From Halorussus salinus (GTDB lineage: Archaea; Halobacteriota; Halobacteria; Halobacteriales; Haladaptataceae): a stretch of DNA of 64,000 bases. The notes beneath the pieces are model-generated. The model was given only the letters and a program-made list of their open reading frames with translations, did no database searches and was not told the origin of the DNA. The stretch covers positions 372,001 through 436,000 of the forward strand of contig NZ_SBIS02000008.1 in assembly GCF_004765815.2 (NCBI RefSeq), given 5' to 3'. A program made the position numbers and the translations under genes. Shown here in pieces: positions 44,163 through 53,876 of this stretch. The first letter of the stretch is position 1, and the number at the start of each line of letters is the position of its first letter.

Positions 44163-45359
44163 GTGACTGACGACCGAGAGGCCTCGCGCCGCCAGACTGT
44201 CGGTCTCGTCGCCGGACTGTTCACCCTCTCGGCCGCGGCGGGCGCGTACGAAATCGCCCCCGCGAGCGTCCTCCCGCTCGTCCAGACTTCGCTCGGCGTC
44301 GGCGAGACCGGGGCGTCGTGGCTGGTCAGCGTGATGTACCTGACCGCGGTGGTCGCCAGCGTGCCGGTCGGGGTCGTACTCGACCGCGTTCGCGTCCGGC
44401 GCGCCGTCGCGGTCGCCACGCTCGCGCTCTTGGTCGCGGGCGCGTGGGGATGGGTCGCCGCGACCGCGGGGGCCTACTGGTGGCTAGTCGCCTCCCGAAT
44501 CTTGGGCGGACTCTCGTACGTGCTGGTGTGGAACGCGGGCGCGAATCTGGTCGGGCAGGCGGTCGAACCGGACGTTCGTGCGACCGCGGTCGGCGTGTTC
44601 ACCGCGAGCGCGCCGGTCGGGTTCGCGCTCGGGCAGTTCGGCAGTCCCCTCCTCGCCGAGCCGTTCGGGTGGCCCGCGACGCTCCCGGCCTTCGCCGCCA
44701 TCGCGGTGGTCGGCGTCACCGTCTTCCTGTTGGCGACGCAGGGCCGCCGAATCGGCGTCGAGACCGCGACCCCGAGCAGGAGGGAGGTCCGCAATCTCTT
44801 CACCAACCGGGCGGCGTGGACACTGTACGGCCTGTGCTTTCTGGCGTTCTCGCTGTACCTGTTCCTCAACAGCTGGCTTCCGAGCTACCTGAACGACCGC
44901 CTCGGCGTCTCGCTCGCGGTCAGCGGCCTGTTGACCGCGCTGTTCCCCGCGGTCGGCGTCGTCTCGCGGACCAGCGCCGGACCCGTCTCGGACCGCCTGT
45001 TCGGCGGGGAGCGCCGCCCGGTCGTCCTCGGCGCGTTCGTCGTCGCGGTGCCCGCCGTGGTCGGGTTCGTCGCGGTCTCGGGAGTTCCGGCCGCCGTCGC
45101 GCTGGTCGTCGTCGCCGGGTTCGCGGTCCAACTCTCCATCGGCCTGCTGTACACGTACGTCCCGGAAGTGACCTCCTCGGCGGTCCGAACCACGGCCATC
45201 TCGCTGTTGACCAGCACGGGCTTGCTGGGGGCCTTCGTCGCGCCAATCGCGGGCGGCGCAATCATCGACGCGGTGGGGTATCGCCCGGCGTTCTGGACCG
45301 CTGGCGTCGTCGCGCTGTTGGGGGTCGTGCTGGCGTGGTACGCCCCCGACGCGCGCTGA
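44163..45359 (+). CDS. MFS transporter
   Basis: 398 residues from a GTG start, with about 12 membrane helices. The loop after helix 2 (DRVRVRRAVAV) matches the conserved MFS motif G-x3-D-R-x2-R-R, and NAGANLVGQAVEPDVRATAVGVFTASAPVGFALGQ resembles the CynX/NimT or nitrate/nitrite-porter-like branch. A second symmetrical motif (GPVSDRLFGGERR) lies in the second half. The TATA-like TTTTATA is about 30 bp upstream. Substrate unknown. Confidence 0.88.
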   Translation: MTDDREASRRQTVGLVAGLFTLSAAAGAYEIAPASVLPLVQTSLGVGETGASWLVSVMYLTAVVASVPVGVVLDRVRVRRAVAVATLALLVAGAWGWVAATAGAYWWLVASRILGGLSYVLVWNAGANLVGQAVEPDVRATAVGVFTASAPVGFALGQFGSPLLAEPFGWPATLPAFAAIAVVGVTVFLLATQGRRIGVETATPSRREVRNLFTNRAAWTLYGLCFLAFSLYLFLNSWLPSYLNDRLGVSLAVSGLLTALFPAVGVVSRTSAGPVSDRLFGGERRPVVLGAFVVAVPAVVGFVAVSGVPAAVALVVVAGFAVQLSIGLLYTYVPEVTSSAVRTTAISLLTSTGLLGAFVAPIAGGAIIDAVGYRPAFWTAGVVALLGVVLAWYAPDAR

Positions 45360-45386
45360 CGTATCGGCTGACTCTCGCTCGGCGGA

Positions 45387-45421
45387 AGCTATATTGACTC
45401 TGCGAGACGACACCTAGAGTC
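45387..45421 (+). promoter_or_regulatory. Promoter region of the EF-1alpha gene with inverted repeat
   Basis: A TATA-like element (AGCTATATT, 45387-45395) is followed directly by GACTCT (45396-45401) and, after 14 nt, its complement AGAGTC (45416-45421). A purine-rich stretch (GGTGGGGGA, 45426-45434) lies just before the ATG and could act as a ribosome-binding site. So this message probably has a leader, unlike most genes here. Confidence 0.5.
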
Positions 45422-45438
45422 GTACGGTGGGGGATACC

Positions 45439-46704
45439 ATGCCAGAGAAACCACATCAGAACTTGGCCATCATCGGCCACGTAGACCACGGAAAATCGAC
45501 GCTCGTGGGGCGACTCCTCTACGAGACGGGGAGCGTGCCAGAACACATCATCGAACAACACAAAGAGGAGGCCGAGGAGAAGGGCAAGGGCGGCTTCGAG
45601 TTCGCCTACGTCATGGACAACCTCGCCGAGGAGCGCGAGCGGGGCGTGACCATCGACATCGCCCATCAGGAGTTCCAGACCGACGAGTACTACTTCACCA
45701 TCGTGGACACGCCCGGCCACCGCGACTTCGTGAAGAACATGATTACGGGTGCCTCGCAGGCTGACAACGCGGTCCTCGTCGTCGGCGCGGACGACGGTGT
45801 TCAGCCACAGACCCAAGAACACGTCTTCCTCGCGCGCACGCTCGGCATCAACGAACTCATCGTGGCCGTCAACAAGATGGACGCGGTGGAGTACGACGAG
45901 AACCGGTATCGGGAGGTCGTCACCGAGGTCACGGACCTGCTGAATCAGGTCCAGTTCAACACCGAGGACGCGAGTTTCATCCCCATCTCCGCGCTGGAGG
46001 GGGACAACATCGTCGAGCGAAGCGGGAACATGGAGTGGTACGACGGCGAACTCGTCCTCGAAGCGTTGAACGGTCTCGAAGAACCCGAGCCGCCGACCGA
46101 CGCGCCGCTCCGACTCCCGATTCAGGACGTGTACACGATTTCGGGCATCGGGACCGTCCCGGTCGGGCGCGTCGAGACGGGCGTGCTGAACACCGGTGAC
46201 GACGTGTCGTTCCAACCGAGCGACGTGAGCGGCGAGGTCAAGACCATCGAGATGCACCACGAGGAGGTCCCGGAGGCCCAGCCCGGCGACAACGTGGGGT
46301 TCAACGTCCGGGGCGTCGGCAAGGACGACATCCACCGCGGCGACGTGTGCGGCCCGGCCGACGACCCGCCGACGGTCGCCGAGACGTTCACGGCCCAAAT
46401 CGTCGTGATGCAACACCCCTCGGTCATCACCGCGGGGTACACGCCCGTCTTCCACGCCCACACCGCGCAGGTCGCCTGCACGATGGAGTCCATCGACCAG
46501 AAGATAGACCCCTCGTCGGGCGAAGTGAAAGAGGAGAACCCCGATTTCGTGCAGTCGGGCGACGCCGCGGTCGTGACGGTCCGACCGCAGAAACCCCTCT
46601 CTATCGAACCCTCGTCGGAGATTCCGGAGTTGGGGAGCTTCGCGGTCCGGGACATGGGCCAGACTATCGCCGCGGGGCGCGTACTGGAGGTCAACGAGCG
46701 ATAG
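45439..46704 (+). CDS. tuf: Translation elongation factor EF-1alpha
   Basis: 421 residues from the ATG at 45439 (a GTG four codons upstream is possible). GTP-binding motifs are [18 protein letters not shown] and NKMD; domains 2 and 3 are complete through [16 protein letters not shown]. It delivers aminoacyl-tRNA to the ribosome. Two oddities: the usual haloarchaeal neighbour, the S10 ribosomal protein gene, is absent downstream, and the G2/G3 region has Thr where I recall most haloarchaeal EF-1alpha having Cys (VDTPGH rather than VDCPGH). It may be a second, diverged copy. Confidence 0.95.
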   Translation: MPEKPHQNLAIIGHVDHGKSTLVGRLLYETGSVPEHIIEQHKEEAEEKGKGGFEFAYVMDNLAEERERGVTIDIAHQEFQTDEYYFTIVDTPGHRDFVKNMITGASQADNAVLVVGADDGVQPQTQEHVFLARTLGINELIVAVNKMDAVEYDENRYREVVTEVTDLLNQVQFNTEDASFIPISALEGDNIVERSGNMEWYDGELVLEALNGLEEPEPPTDAPLRLPIQDVYTISGIGTVPVGRVETGVLNTGDDVSFQPSDVSGEVKTIEMHHEEVPEAQPGDNVGFNVRGVGKDDIHRGDVCGPADDPPTVAETFTAQIVVMQHPSVITAGYTPVFHAHTAQVACTMESIDQKIDPSSGEVKEENPDFVQSGDAAVVTVRPQKPLSIEPSSEIPELGSFAVRDMGQTIAAGRVLEVNER

Positions 46705-46804
46705 CGCGCGCCGGTTTCGAGGTCGGCAGTTTCCGGCGGCCGAAGTCGAATATCACGAATTTTCGACGTGCTAACCGGCGGGCGGCGAACATCGCATGAT
46801 TTTA

Positions 46805-46816
46805 CTGTGCGCACAG
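46805..46816. promoter_or_regulatory. Perfect 12-bp palindrome before the small acidic protein gene
   Basis: CTGTGCGCACAG, a perfect dyad ending 13 bp before the start codon at 46830, just downstream of a TATA-like GATTTTA. The position is right for a repressor site overlapping the transcription start. Confidence 0.5.
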
Positions 46817-46829
46817 AGTTCGTTGGAAC

Positions 46830-47015
46830 ATGGGTTTTGGTAGCTACGACGAGTCCGAGCAGAAGGACCAAGAAAGTGACTTCGACGAGGACGACGGCGT
46901 GAACGTCCACGAGAACTCCCACGAGGGCGAGATTTCGTTCGACTCCGACGCCTCCCAAGACGAACTCCTCGACCAGTTGAACGACATCAAGAACAGCGGC
47001 GACGACGACGAGTAG
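46830..47015 (+). CDS. DUF5786-type small acidic protein
   Basis: 61 residues opening with MGFGSYDESEQ, the hallmark of a short haloarchaeal family annotated DUF5786. It is very acidic (over a third Asp/Glu), with a central HEGEISFDSDAS and a helical C-terminus (QDELLDQLNDIKNS). Function unknown. It is encoded alone downstream of EF-1alpha with its own promoter. Confidence 0.85.
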   Translation: MGFGSYDESEQKDQESDFDEDDGVNVHENSHEGEISFDSDASQDELLDQLNDIKNSGDDDE

Positions 47016-47110
47016 ACCGAACCGACCGCCCTCCGGCGACCGATTTTTCTGCTTTCCGCCGAGCGAACGCGATAGGTTTCGGCGTCGGCCTCGCCGTCGG
47101 CGACCGGCGC

Positions 47111-50100
47111 TCACCGACCGGCGAGCGCGTCGGCCAACTTCTCGACGGGATGGGGCGGTTCCGCGCTCGCTCCCTCGCGGTCGCCCAACTGCGTCCGGCA
47201 GGACGCCCCCGGCGCGACCACCGAGTCGCCGTCGCTGTCCTCGACCTGCTCGAACAGGATGTCGCCGATGGCCTTGCTCATCGAGTAGTGTTCCTCCTCG
47301 TAGCCGAAGCTCCCGGCCATGCCGCAACAGCCCGAATCGAGGGGGTCCACGCGGTAGCCCGCGCGTCGGAGAACCCCCACCGCGTGGTGGTCCTTCTTGG
47401 TCGCCTTCTGGTGGCAGTGGCCGTGGTAGGTCAGCGACTCGTCGGGCGCGTCCCAACTGGCGTTCTCGTCCAGTCGGAACGCATCGACGTACTCACAGAC
47501 GCCGTAGGCGTTGCGAGCGACCGTCTCGGCGTCCGGCGCGAGCGACCCGTCGCCCAGCAGGTCGAGGTAGTCCGACTGGAACATCACCGCGTCGGAGGGT
47601 TCGGCGACCACGAGGTCCCAGCCCTCCTCGATTCGCGGCGCGAGTTTCCGGACGTTCTCGCGGGCGGTGTCGCGGGCCTCGTCCACGAGGCTCTTGGAGA
47701 AGGCGGGTCGGCCGCTGTCGGTTACGTCGCTGGGGATGCGGACGTGGACGTTCGCGGCTTCGAGCGCCCGGACCGCCGCCTTGCCGACCTCCGGGTGGCT
47801 GTAGTTGGTGTAGGGGTCGGCTATCAGCATCGCCTTCCGGTCGGCCTCGTCGGCCGAGACTCGGGGACCGCGGTCGGCGTACCAGTCCCGGAGCGTCTCG
47901 CGGTGGAACTCCGGGAGGCTCCGCTCGCTGGCGATGCCCGCGACTTTCTCCATCGCGGCACGCGCGCCCGGAATCTTCGTCGCCCAGTTCGAGAGGGGCG
48001 CGAGCGCGCTCCCGAGCGAGAGCAGGGTCTCGGTGCGTCCGAACAGTTTGCTCCGGAGGCCGACGCCCTCGCGCTGGTGGCGCTGATGTTCGACCTCGAC
48101 TTTCAGCTTCGCCATGTCCACGCCGCTCGGACAGTCGTGCTTACACCCCTTACAGCCGATACAGAGGTCCAGCACCTCGTCGGCGAACTCGTCGGTGAAC
48201 ACCTCACCCTCGGGCAGGTCGCCGGACATCGCCTGCCGGAGCATGTTCGCCCGGCCGCGGGTCGAGGTTATCTCCTCGTCGGCCGCCCGGTAGGTCGGGC
48301 ACATCACGCCGCCGGTGGTCTCCTGCTCGCCGCGACAGCCAGCGCACCCGTGACAGAGTTCGACCATCCCCTGAAAGCCGTTGTCGTTCGCCCAGTCGAG
48401 CGCGGGGTCGAAGCCCGCCTCGAAGTCGTACTCGGGGTCGAAGCGCAGGTTCTCGGTCATGTCCACGTCGCCACAGACCTGTCCGGGGTTCAGGAGCCAG
48501 TCGGGGTCGAACGCAGTCTTCAAATCGCGGAACGTCTGCCAGAGGTCGTCGCCGTACAACTTTCGGTTCCACTGGGTCCGGGCGCGGCCGTCGCCGTGTT
48601 CGCCCGAGACCGACCCGCCGTACTTGACCACGAGGTCGGTCACGGCGTCGGCGATTGACTCCATCTTCTCGACGCCTTCCACATCTTTGGTGTTCACGAG
48701 CGGCCGAATGTGGAGGACGCCGGGTCCGGCGTGGGCGTAGTAACTGGCGAAGGTGTCGTGGTCGTCCAAGATGTCGTGAAAGTCCGCGACGTACTCCGGC
48801 AGGTTCTCGGCGGGGATGGCGGTGTCCTCGATGAACGAGATGTGCTTCTCGTCGGTGGTCCGCGACAGCAGGATGGGGAGTCCGGACTTGCGCATCTTCC
48901 AGAACTTCGCGCGCTCCTCGTCGTCGTGGGCCTCCATCGCCGCGACCGCGTAGTGCGGTTCGGCCGTGACCTCGGTCGCGCCCTCGCCGGGTTCGGCCTC
49001 GGTCGCCGCGCCGGGCACCCGGTCGGCCACGAGGTCCGCGACCTGCTGGCGGCCGTGGTCGTCGTCCTCGGCGTAGAACTCCACGAGGAGTACCGAGTCG
49101 GTCCCCTCGGGGAGCATCCCCACCACGTCGCGGAACTCGTCGGTGTCGGCCGCCAAGTCCAGCAGTACGTCGTCCATCACCTCGACCGCGGCCGGGTCGT
49201 GTTCGAGGATGGGTGCCACGTCCTCCATCGCGTCCAGCACGTCGTCGTAGGTCAGGAGCGCGACCGCCTTCGTCTCGGGGACCGGTTCGAGCGAGACGGT
49301 CGCCTCGGTGACGACCGCGAGGGTGCCCTCGCTCCCCGCCAGCAGTTTGGCGAGGTTGACCGTGCCGCCGCCCGCTTCGGTCGCTCCGCGGGCTTCCTCC
49401 ACGAGTACGTCCAGATTGTACCCCGAGACGTTGCGCTTCAGGTCGGGATAGCGCGCGTCGATTTCGTCGGCCTCGTCGTCGATGATGCGAGCCACCTCGG
49501 CGTAGATGCGGGCCTCGATGTCGCCCTCTGGGTCGCCCTCCTCGCGCAAGGTCTCGACTTCGACCTCGCCGAACGTCGTGACGGTGCCGTCCGCGAGGAC
49601 GACCTCGCACTCCTCGACGTAGGCGTCGGTCTTGCCGTAGACCAGCGAGTGCGAACCGGTCGAGTTGTTCCCGATAGCGCCGCCGAGGACGCTCTTGTCG
49701 CCCCACGCGGGGTCGGGCGCGAACTTCAGGTCGTCGTCCGCGAGGTCGGCGTTCAACTCGCCGAGCGTGACGCCGGGTTGGGCGGTCGCGGTCGCCTCGT
49801 CGGGGTCGAACGAGACCAGCCCGTCCATGTGCGTCGTGAAGTCGAGGACCACGGCCTCGTTGACGGTCTGGCCCGCGAGGCTCGTGCCGCCGCCCCGCGG
49901 GAGAAGCGGTATCTCCTCGTCGGCGCAGTAAGAGACGACCGACGCCACGTCGTCGGTGTCGGTCGGGAAGACGACGCCGATGGGAGTCTGCTCGTAGATG
50001 CTGGCGTCCGTGGCGTACAGTTGTCTGGTGTAAGTGTCGAATCGTACGTCGCCCTCCACGCGCGAGTCGAGCGCGGCCAGCAGGTCGGGCCGGGCGACCT

Positions 50101-50167
50101 CCTCGTCGCGGTAGTCGTAGTCGCCCCCGTCGGCGGGGTCGGGGGAGTCGGTGGGACGGATAGCCAT
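47111..50167 (-). CDS. FAD-linked hydroxyacid (D-lactate/glycolate) dehydrogenase fused to Fe-S domain
   Basis: 1018 residues from the ATG at 50167. The N-terminal FAD-binding type-4 domain (LLPRGGGTSLAGQTVNEAVVLD; WGDKSVLGGAIGNNSTGSHSLVYGKT) is followed by the FAD-oxidase C-terminal domain (YYAHAGPGVLHIRPLVN; GGSVSGEHGDGRAR). Two 4Fe-4S clusters come next (CHGCAGCRGEQ...CPTY and CIGCKGCKHDCPSG), then a CCG/heterodisulfide-reductase-like domain (YHGHCHQKA, SGCCGMAGSFGYEEEHY). This equals GlcD plus GlcF in one chain. It is divergent from the LutC and LutB-like genes, so lactate oxidation is the likely role. Confidence 0.92.
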   Translation of the reverse strand: MAIRPTDSPDPADGGDYDYRDEEVARPDLLAALDSRVEGDVRFDTYTRQLYATDASIYEQTPIGVVFPTDTDDVASVVSYCADEEIPLLPRGGGTSLAGQTVNEAVVLDFTTHMDGLVSFDPDEATATAQPGVTLGELNADLADDDLKFAPDPAWGDKSVLGGAIGNNSTGSHSLVYGKTDAYVEECEVVLADGTVTTFGEVEVETLREEGDPEGDIEARIYAEVARIIDDEADEIDARYPDLKRNVSGYNLDVLVEEARGATEAGGGTVNLAKLLAGSEGTLAVVTEATVSLEPVPETKAVALLTYDDVLDAMEDVAPILEHDPAAVEVMDDVLLDLAADTDEFRDVVGMLPEGTDSVLLVEFYAEDDDHGRQQVADLVADRVPGAATEAEPGEGATEVTAEPHYAVAAMEAHDDEERAKFWKMRKSGLPILLSRTTDEKHISFIEDTAIPAENLPEYVADFHDILDDHDTFASYYAHAGPGVLHIRPLVNTKDVEGVEKMESIADAVTDLVVKYGGSVSGEHGDGRARTQWNRKLYGDDLWQTFRDLKTAFDPDWLLNPGQVCGDVDMTENLRFDPEYDFEAGFDPALDWANDNGFQGMVELCHGCAGCRGEQETTGGVMCPTYRAADEEITSTRGRANMLRQAMSGDLPEGEVFTDEFADEVLDLCIGCKGCKHDCPSGVDMAKLKVEVEHQRHQREGVGLRSKLFGRTETLLSLGSALAPLSNWATKIPGARAAMEKVAGIASERSLPEFHRETLRDWYADRGPRVSADEADRKAMLIADPYTNYSHPEVGKAAVRALEAANVHVRIPSDVTDSGRPAFSKSLVDEARDTARENVRKLAPRIEEGWDLVVAEPSDAVMFQSDYLDLLGDGSLAPDAETVARNAYGVCEYVDAFRLDENASWDAPDESLTYHGHCHQKATKKDHHAVGVLRRAGYRVDPLDSGCCGMAGSFGYEEEHYSMSKAIGDILFEQVEDSDGDSVVAPGASCRTQLGDREGASAEPPHPVEKLADALAGR

Positions 50168-50281
50168 GCCCCACAGTTGCGAGGAGAGCCGCATAAATCC
50201 GTGGTCGTCGGTATCCGCCGAGACGTTCGGGAGGCGGTCGCCCGTCGAACGTTTATTGGGGTCACGTCCCAACCACGAGCC

Positions 50282-50842
50282 ATGAGCGCAGACGTAGCCG
50301 AGGAGTTCGCGGCCTCCCTGCGGGACCTCGGCGTCTCGTGGTCGCGGACGACGAGAGAGGGGTTCGAGGAGACGGTCGCCGACGCCGTGGAGCCGCCCGC
50401 GGTCGGCACGGAACTCCCCTTCGAGGGCGTCTCGCTGGCCGAAACCGACGTGACCGCGGACCCGACGCCCGCGCGACTCGACGCCGCGACGACGGGCGTG
50501 ACCGCGGCCGCGTTCGCCATCGCGGACTACGGGTCGGTCGTCCTCCGGCCCGACGAGTCGGGCACCGAACCGGTCAGCCTCTACCCGGAGCGCCACGTCG
50601 CGGTGCTGGCCGCGAGCGACCTCGTGGCCGACATGCCCGCCGCCTTCGACCGACTCGCAGAGGCGGTCGAACGCGAGCGCGGTGGCGGAGCGGAGAGCGG
50701 TGGCGGGACAGAAGGCGGTGACGGAACCGGCGGCGACGCGATAATCGCCACCCGCCCGAGCGCGACCGCGGACATGGGCGCGCTCGTGACGGGCGCGCAC
50801 GGCCCGAAGACGGTCCACGTAATCGTGCTGGAGGACGAGTGA
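50282..50842 (+). CDS. LUD-domain protein, LutC type
   Basis: 186 residues of the lactate-utilisation (LUD) fold, an NagB-like domain. Typical stretches are TGVTAAAFAIADYGSVVLRPDESG and PSATADMGALVTGAHGPKTVHVIVLEDE. A Gly/Glu insertion (ERGGGAESGGGTEGGDGTGG, near 140-158) interrupts a loop. It lies 4 bp before the LutB-LutA fusion gene and shares a 114-bp divergent promoter region with the dehydrogenase. It acts with LutA/LutB in L-lactate oxidation to pyruvate. Confidence 0.9.
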   Translation: MSADVAEEFAASLRDLGVSWSRTTREGFEETVADAVEPPAVGTELPFEGVSLAETDVTADPTPARLDAATTGVTAAAFAIADYGSVVLRPDESGTEPVSLYPERHVAVLAASDLVADMPAAFDRLAEAVERERGGGAESGGGTEGGDGTGGDAIIATRPSATADMGALVTGAHGPKTVHVIVLEDE

Positions 50843-50846
50843 GCCG

Positions 50847-53084
50847 ATGAGTTCGAAATCGCGCGACGCCAAGGCCGCCGAGATTCGGCGACTCCTCGCC
50901 GAGGAGGGCGCGTCGGTCGCCGAGAACACCCGCGGGTTCAACGAGGGACGATACGAGTCGGTCGCCCGATTGGACGACTACGACGAGTTGAAGGCCGAGG
51001 CGCGGGCCATCAAGGAGGACGCCATCGAGCGCCTGCCGGAACTAATCGAGGAGGTCCGCGAGAGCGTCGAGGCCAACGGCGGCACGGTGTATCTGGCCGA
51101 CGACGCCGCGGACGCGAACCAGTATATCGCGGAAGTCGTGAAAGACCGGGACGCCGACACCGTGGTCAAGAGCAAGTCGATGACCTCCGAGGAGATAGCG
51201 GTCAACGACCACCTCGAAGCCCGAGGGACCGAGGTCTGGGAGACCGACCTCGGGGAGTTCGTCCTGCAAGTCGCCGACGAAGCGCCGAGTCACATCGTTG
51301 CACCCGCCATCCACAAGTCCCGCGAGGGCATCGCCGAGCTGTTCAACGCCCACTTCGACGTGGCCGAACCGCTCGAAACCGCCGAGGAGTTGACCCAGTT
51401 CGCCCGCGAGTACCTCGGCGAGCGCATCGAGGAGGCCGAGGTCGGGATGACCGGCGCGAACTTCGTGGCGGCCGAGTCGGGGACGATGGCGCTCGTGACC
51501 AGCGAGGGCAACGCCCGCAAGACGATTCAGGCGACCGACACGCAGGTCGCGGTCGCGGGCGTCGAGAAGCTGATTCCCACCGTCTCGGACCTCCAGCCCT
51601 TCGTGGAGCTAATCGGACGCTCCGGGACCGGCCAAGACATCACCTCCTACGTCTCGCTGTTCACGCCGCCGGTCGAGTCGCCGACCGTCGATTTCGCCGA
51701 CGACGAGACGCCGCTCTCCGAGGTCGGGAGCGACGACCGGGAGTTCCACCTCGTCCTCATCGACAACGGCCGGACGGCGATGCGCGAGGACGACCAACTG
51801 CGCGAGACGCTGTACTGCATCCGGTGTTCGGCCTGTGCGAACTCCTGTGCCAACTTCCAGTCGGTCGGAGGCCACGCCTTCGGCGGCGAGACGTATTCGG
51901 GCGGTATCGCCACCGGGTGGGAGGCGGGCGTCGAAGGTCTCGACACCGCCGCGGAGTTCAACGACCTCTGTACGGGGTGTTCGCGCTGTGTCAACCAGTG
52001 TCCGGTGAACATCGACATCCCGTGGATAAACACGGTGGTCCGGGACCGCATCAACCGCGGCGATGGCGGCGCAGGCGGCGAAAGCGCCGAGTTCGACTGG
52101 CTCGTGGAGGGACTGACGCCCGACGAAGAACCGGGTGGCGTGAGCCTCCAGAAGCGGTTCTTCGGCAACTTCGAGACGGTGGCGAAGGTCGGGTCGGCGC
52201 TGGCTCCGGCGTCGAACTGGCTGGCCGACCGCGCGCCCTCGCGGTGGGCGATGGAACGAATACTGGGCATCGACCGGCGGCGCGAGTTGCCCGCGTTCGA
52301 ATCGCAGACGCTCGTGGAGTGGTTCGAGGCCCGCGGAGGCTCCCGAATCGCTCCGACGGCGGCCGACCGCGAGGCCGTCCTCTATCCGGACCTCTACACG
52401 AACCACGTGCAGGTCAAGCGGGGGAAGGCCGCGATTCGGGTGCTGGAAGCGTTGGGCGTCAGCGTCAGGGTGCCGGAGATGGCCTCGTCCGGCCGCGCGC
52501 CCCTCTCGCAGGGGATGATTGCCACTGCCGAGCGCCACGCCGAGGAGGTCGCACCCCCACTGCTCGACCACATCGAGGCCGGACGCGACGTGGTGGTCGT
52601 CGAACCGAGCGACCTCGCCATGTTCGAGCGTGAGTACGGGAAGCTCCTCGACGGCGAGCGCCACCGGGCGCTGGCCGACGGGAGTTACGAGGTCTTGGAG
52701 TACGTGTACGGACTCCTCGAACACGGCGAGGAGGTCGAATCGCTCGCGGCGGGCGAGGGCGAGGCGGTCGCCTACCACAGCCACTGCCAACAGCGCACGC
52801 TCGACCTCGAACCGTACACGACCGCGGTGCTGGACGCCGCCGACTACGACGTGATTACCTCCGACGTGGAGTGTTGCGGGATGGCCGGGAGCTTCGGCTA
52901 CAAGGCCGAGTACTACGACCTGAGTATGGACGTGGGCGAGCAGTTGCGCGACCAGTTCACCGCGCCGGAGACGAGCGACCGCACCGTCGTCGCCAGCGGG
53001 ACCTCGTGTTTGGAGCAACTGGACTCGCTGTTGTTGGGGCGGGAGAGTCGCCATCCGGTGGAGTTGCTAGACCCGAAGCAGTAA
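50847..53084 (+). CDS. LutB-LutA fusion: LUD/4Fe-4S protein with CCG domain
   Basis: 745 residues. Residues 1-310 are the LUD part of LutB (MTGANFVAAESGTMALVTSEGNARKT). Two 4Fe-4S sets follow near 325-400 (CIRCSACANSCANFQSVGGH; CTGCSRCVNQCPVNID). The C-terminal third is LutA-like, with the Cys/His CCG modules (HSHCQQRTLDLEPY; VECCGMAGSFGYKAEYYD). In Bacillus, LutA and LutB are separate chains; here they are one. The C-terminal part is clearly related to the end of the dehydrogenase gene opposite, probably by duplication. Confidence 0.92.
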   Translation: MSSKSRDAKAAEIRRLLAEEGASVAENTRGFNEGRYESVARLDDYDELKAEARAIKEDAIERLPELIEEVRESVEANGGTVYLADDAADANQYIAEVVKDRDADTVVKSKSMTSEEIAVNDHLEARGTEVWETDLGEFVLQVADEAPSHIVAPAIHKSREGIAELFNAHFDVAEPLETAEELTQFAREYLGERIEEAEVGMTGANFVAAESGTMALVTSEGNARKTIQATDTQVAVAGVEKLIPTVSDLQPFVELIGRSGTGQDITSYVSLFTPPVESPTVDFADDETPLSEVGSDDREFHLVLIDNGRTAMREDDQLRETLYCIRCSACANSCANFQSVGGHAFGGETYSGGIATGWEAGVEGLDTAAEFNDLCTGCSRCVNQCPVNIDIPWINTVVRDRINRGDGGAGGESAEFDWLVEGLTPDEEPGGVSLQKRFFGNFETVAKVGSALAPASNWLADRAPSRWAMERILGIDRRRELPAFESQTLVEWFEARGGSRIAPTAADREAVLYPDLYTNHVQVKRGKAAIRVLEALGVSVRVPEMASSGRAPLSQGMIATAERHAEEVAPPLLDHIEAGRDVVVVEPSDLAMFEREYGKLLDGERHRALADGSYEVLEYVYGLLEHGEEVESLAAGEGEAVAYHSHCQQRTLDLEPYTTAVLDAADYDVITSDVECCGMAGSFGYKAEYYDLSMDVGEQLRDQFTAPETSDRTVVASGTSCLEQLDSLLLGRESRHPVELLDPKQ

Positions 53085-53183
53085 ACGTATCCGCGAAACC
53101 ACAGCCAATTTTGCAACTTATCGTCATTTTTATTTGCGGGGGTTTCGACACGTATTCTTCACGGCCACTATCTAGCACAGAAC

Positions 53184-53876
53184 ATGTGCCGGACTGAAAA
53201 AACAAAGTCGATAATAAAAAATCACAAGTGGAAGATAGCGATTATAACAACCGCACTACTACCCATCTCGTTAGTGATAGGAGTACTCACCGGAAGAATA
53301 AATGGTAAAGTTGCTTCGTCTATTGGAACTCTGTTTTTAGCCAGCGTTACTCTAATCAGCGTTCTTTTAAACTATAGACAAGCGCAATACATGCGAGAAG
53401 ACTTAAACTTTAGAAGAAGACCTCAGGTTTCTATCCATCACAAATCTGGACAAGGATTAGGATTACTATGTTTTGAAAACACAGGAGAGATGCCAGTAGA
53501 GGTTACGTTTAGACTTTCTATGGCGTCACAAATAAAAATCACTCCTGAGTCCCCTATCTTAGAACCAACTACAAAATATGAACAAATATCAGAAAAAATG
53601 AAAATCACAAATGTCGGGAACTGGAAATCAGTTACTATTTTTCTTGAGCCAAAGGAGAGAACCGAATATACGGCAGGATTTTTAACAGATGAGATTAGGA
53701 TTAGAGAAGAGAAGTATAATGAATACGAATTCTTTTGGTTGCGAGTGGATGCAGAAGTCCATTCGCCTTTTGAAAAGAAGGTTCGAAAAACTGAACGTTT
53801 ATTCCATGTAGATATTTGGAATAATGGAATGTTTTCTTCGACATCATTTCCGTCAGCGCAGAAAAACACCCGATAG
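53184..53876 (+). CDS. AT-rich membrane-anchored protein, function unknown
   Basis: 230 residues, strongly AT-rich with Lys, Ile and Asn codons unlike the rest of the window. Two N-terminal membrane helices (about 17-36 and 44-63) are followed by a soluble beta-rich domain (RRRPQVSIHHKSGQGLGLLCFENTGEMPVEVTFRLSMASQIKITPES...). The layout resembles small immunity or defence-associated proteins but no family is recognised. Flanking intergenic DNA (53085-53183 and 53877-53970) is also AT-rich, which supports one acquired segment of about 0.9 kb. Confidence 0.75.
   Translation: MCRTEKTKSIIKNHKWKIAIITTALLPISLVIGVLTGRINGKVASSIGTLFLASVTLISVLLNYRQAQYMREDLNFRRRPQVSIHHKSGQGLGLLCFENTGEMPVEVTFRLSMASQIKITPESPILEPTTKYEQISEKMKITNVGNWKSVTIFLEPKERTEYTAGFLTDEIRIREEKYNEYEFFWLRVDAEVHSPFEKKVRKTERLFHVDIWNNGMFSSTSFPSAQKNTR

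Noticed and set aside
47111-50941. A longer start for the FAD/Fe-S dehydrogenase reaching into the LutC gene
   Set aside because: The extra residues are antisense to LutC and lack dehydrogenase similarity; the ATG at 50167 gives the normal N-terminus.
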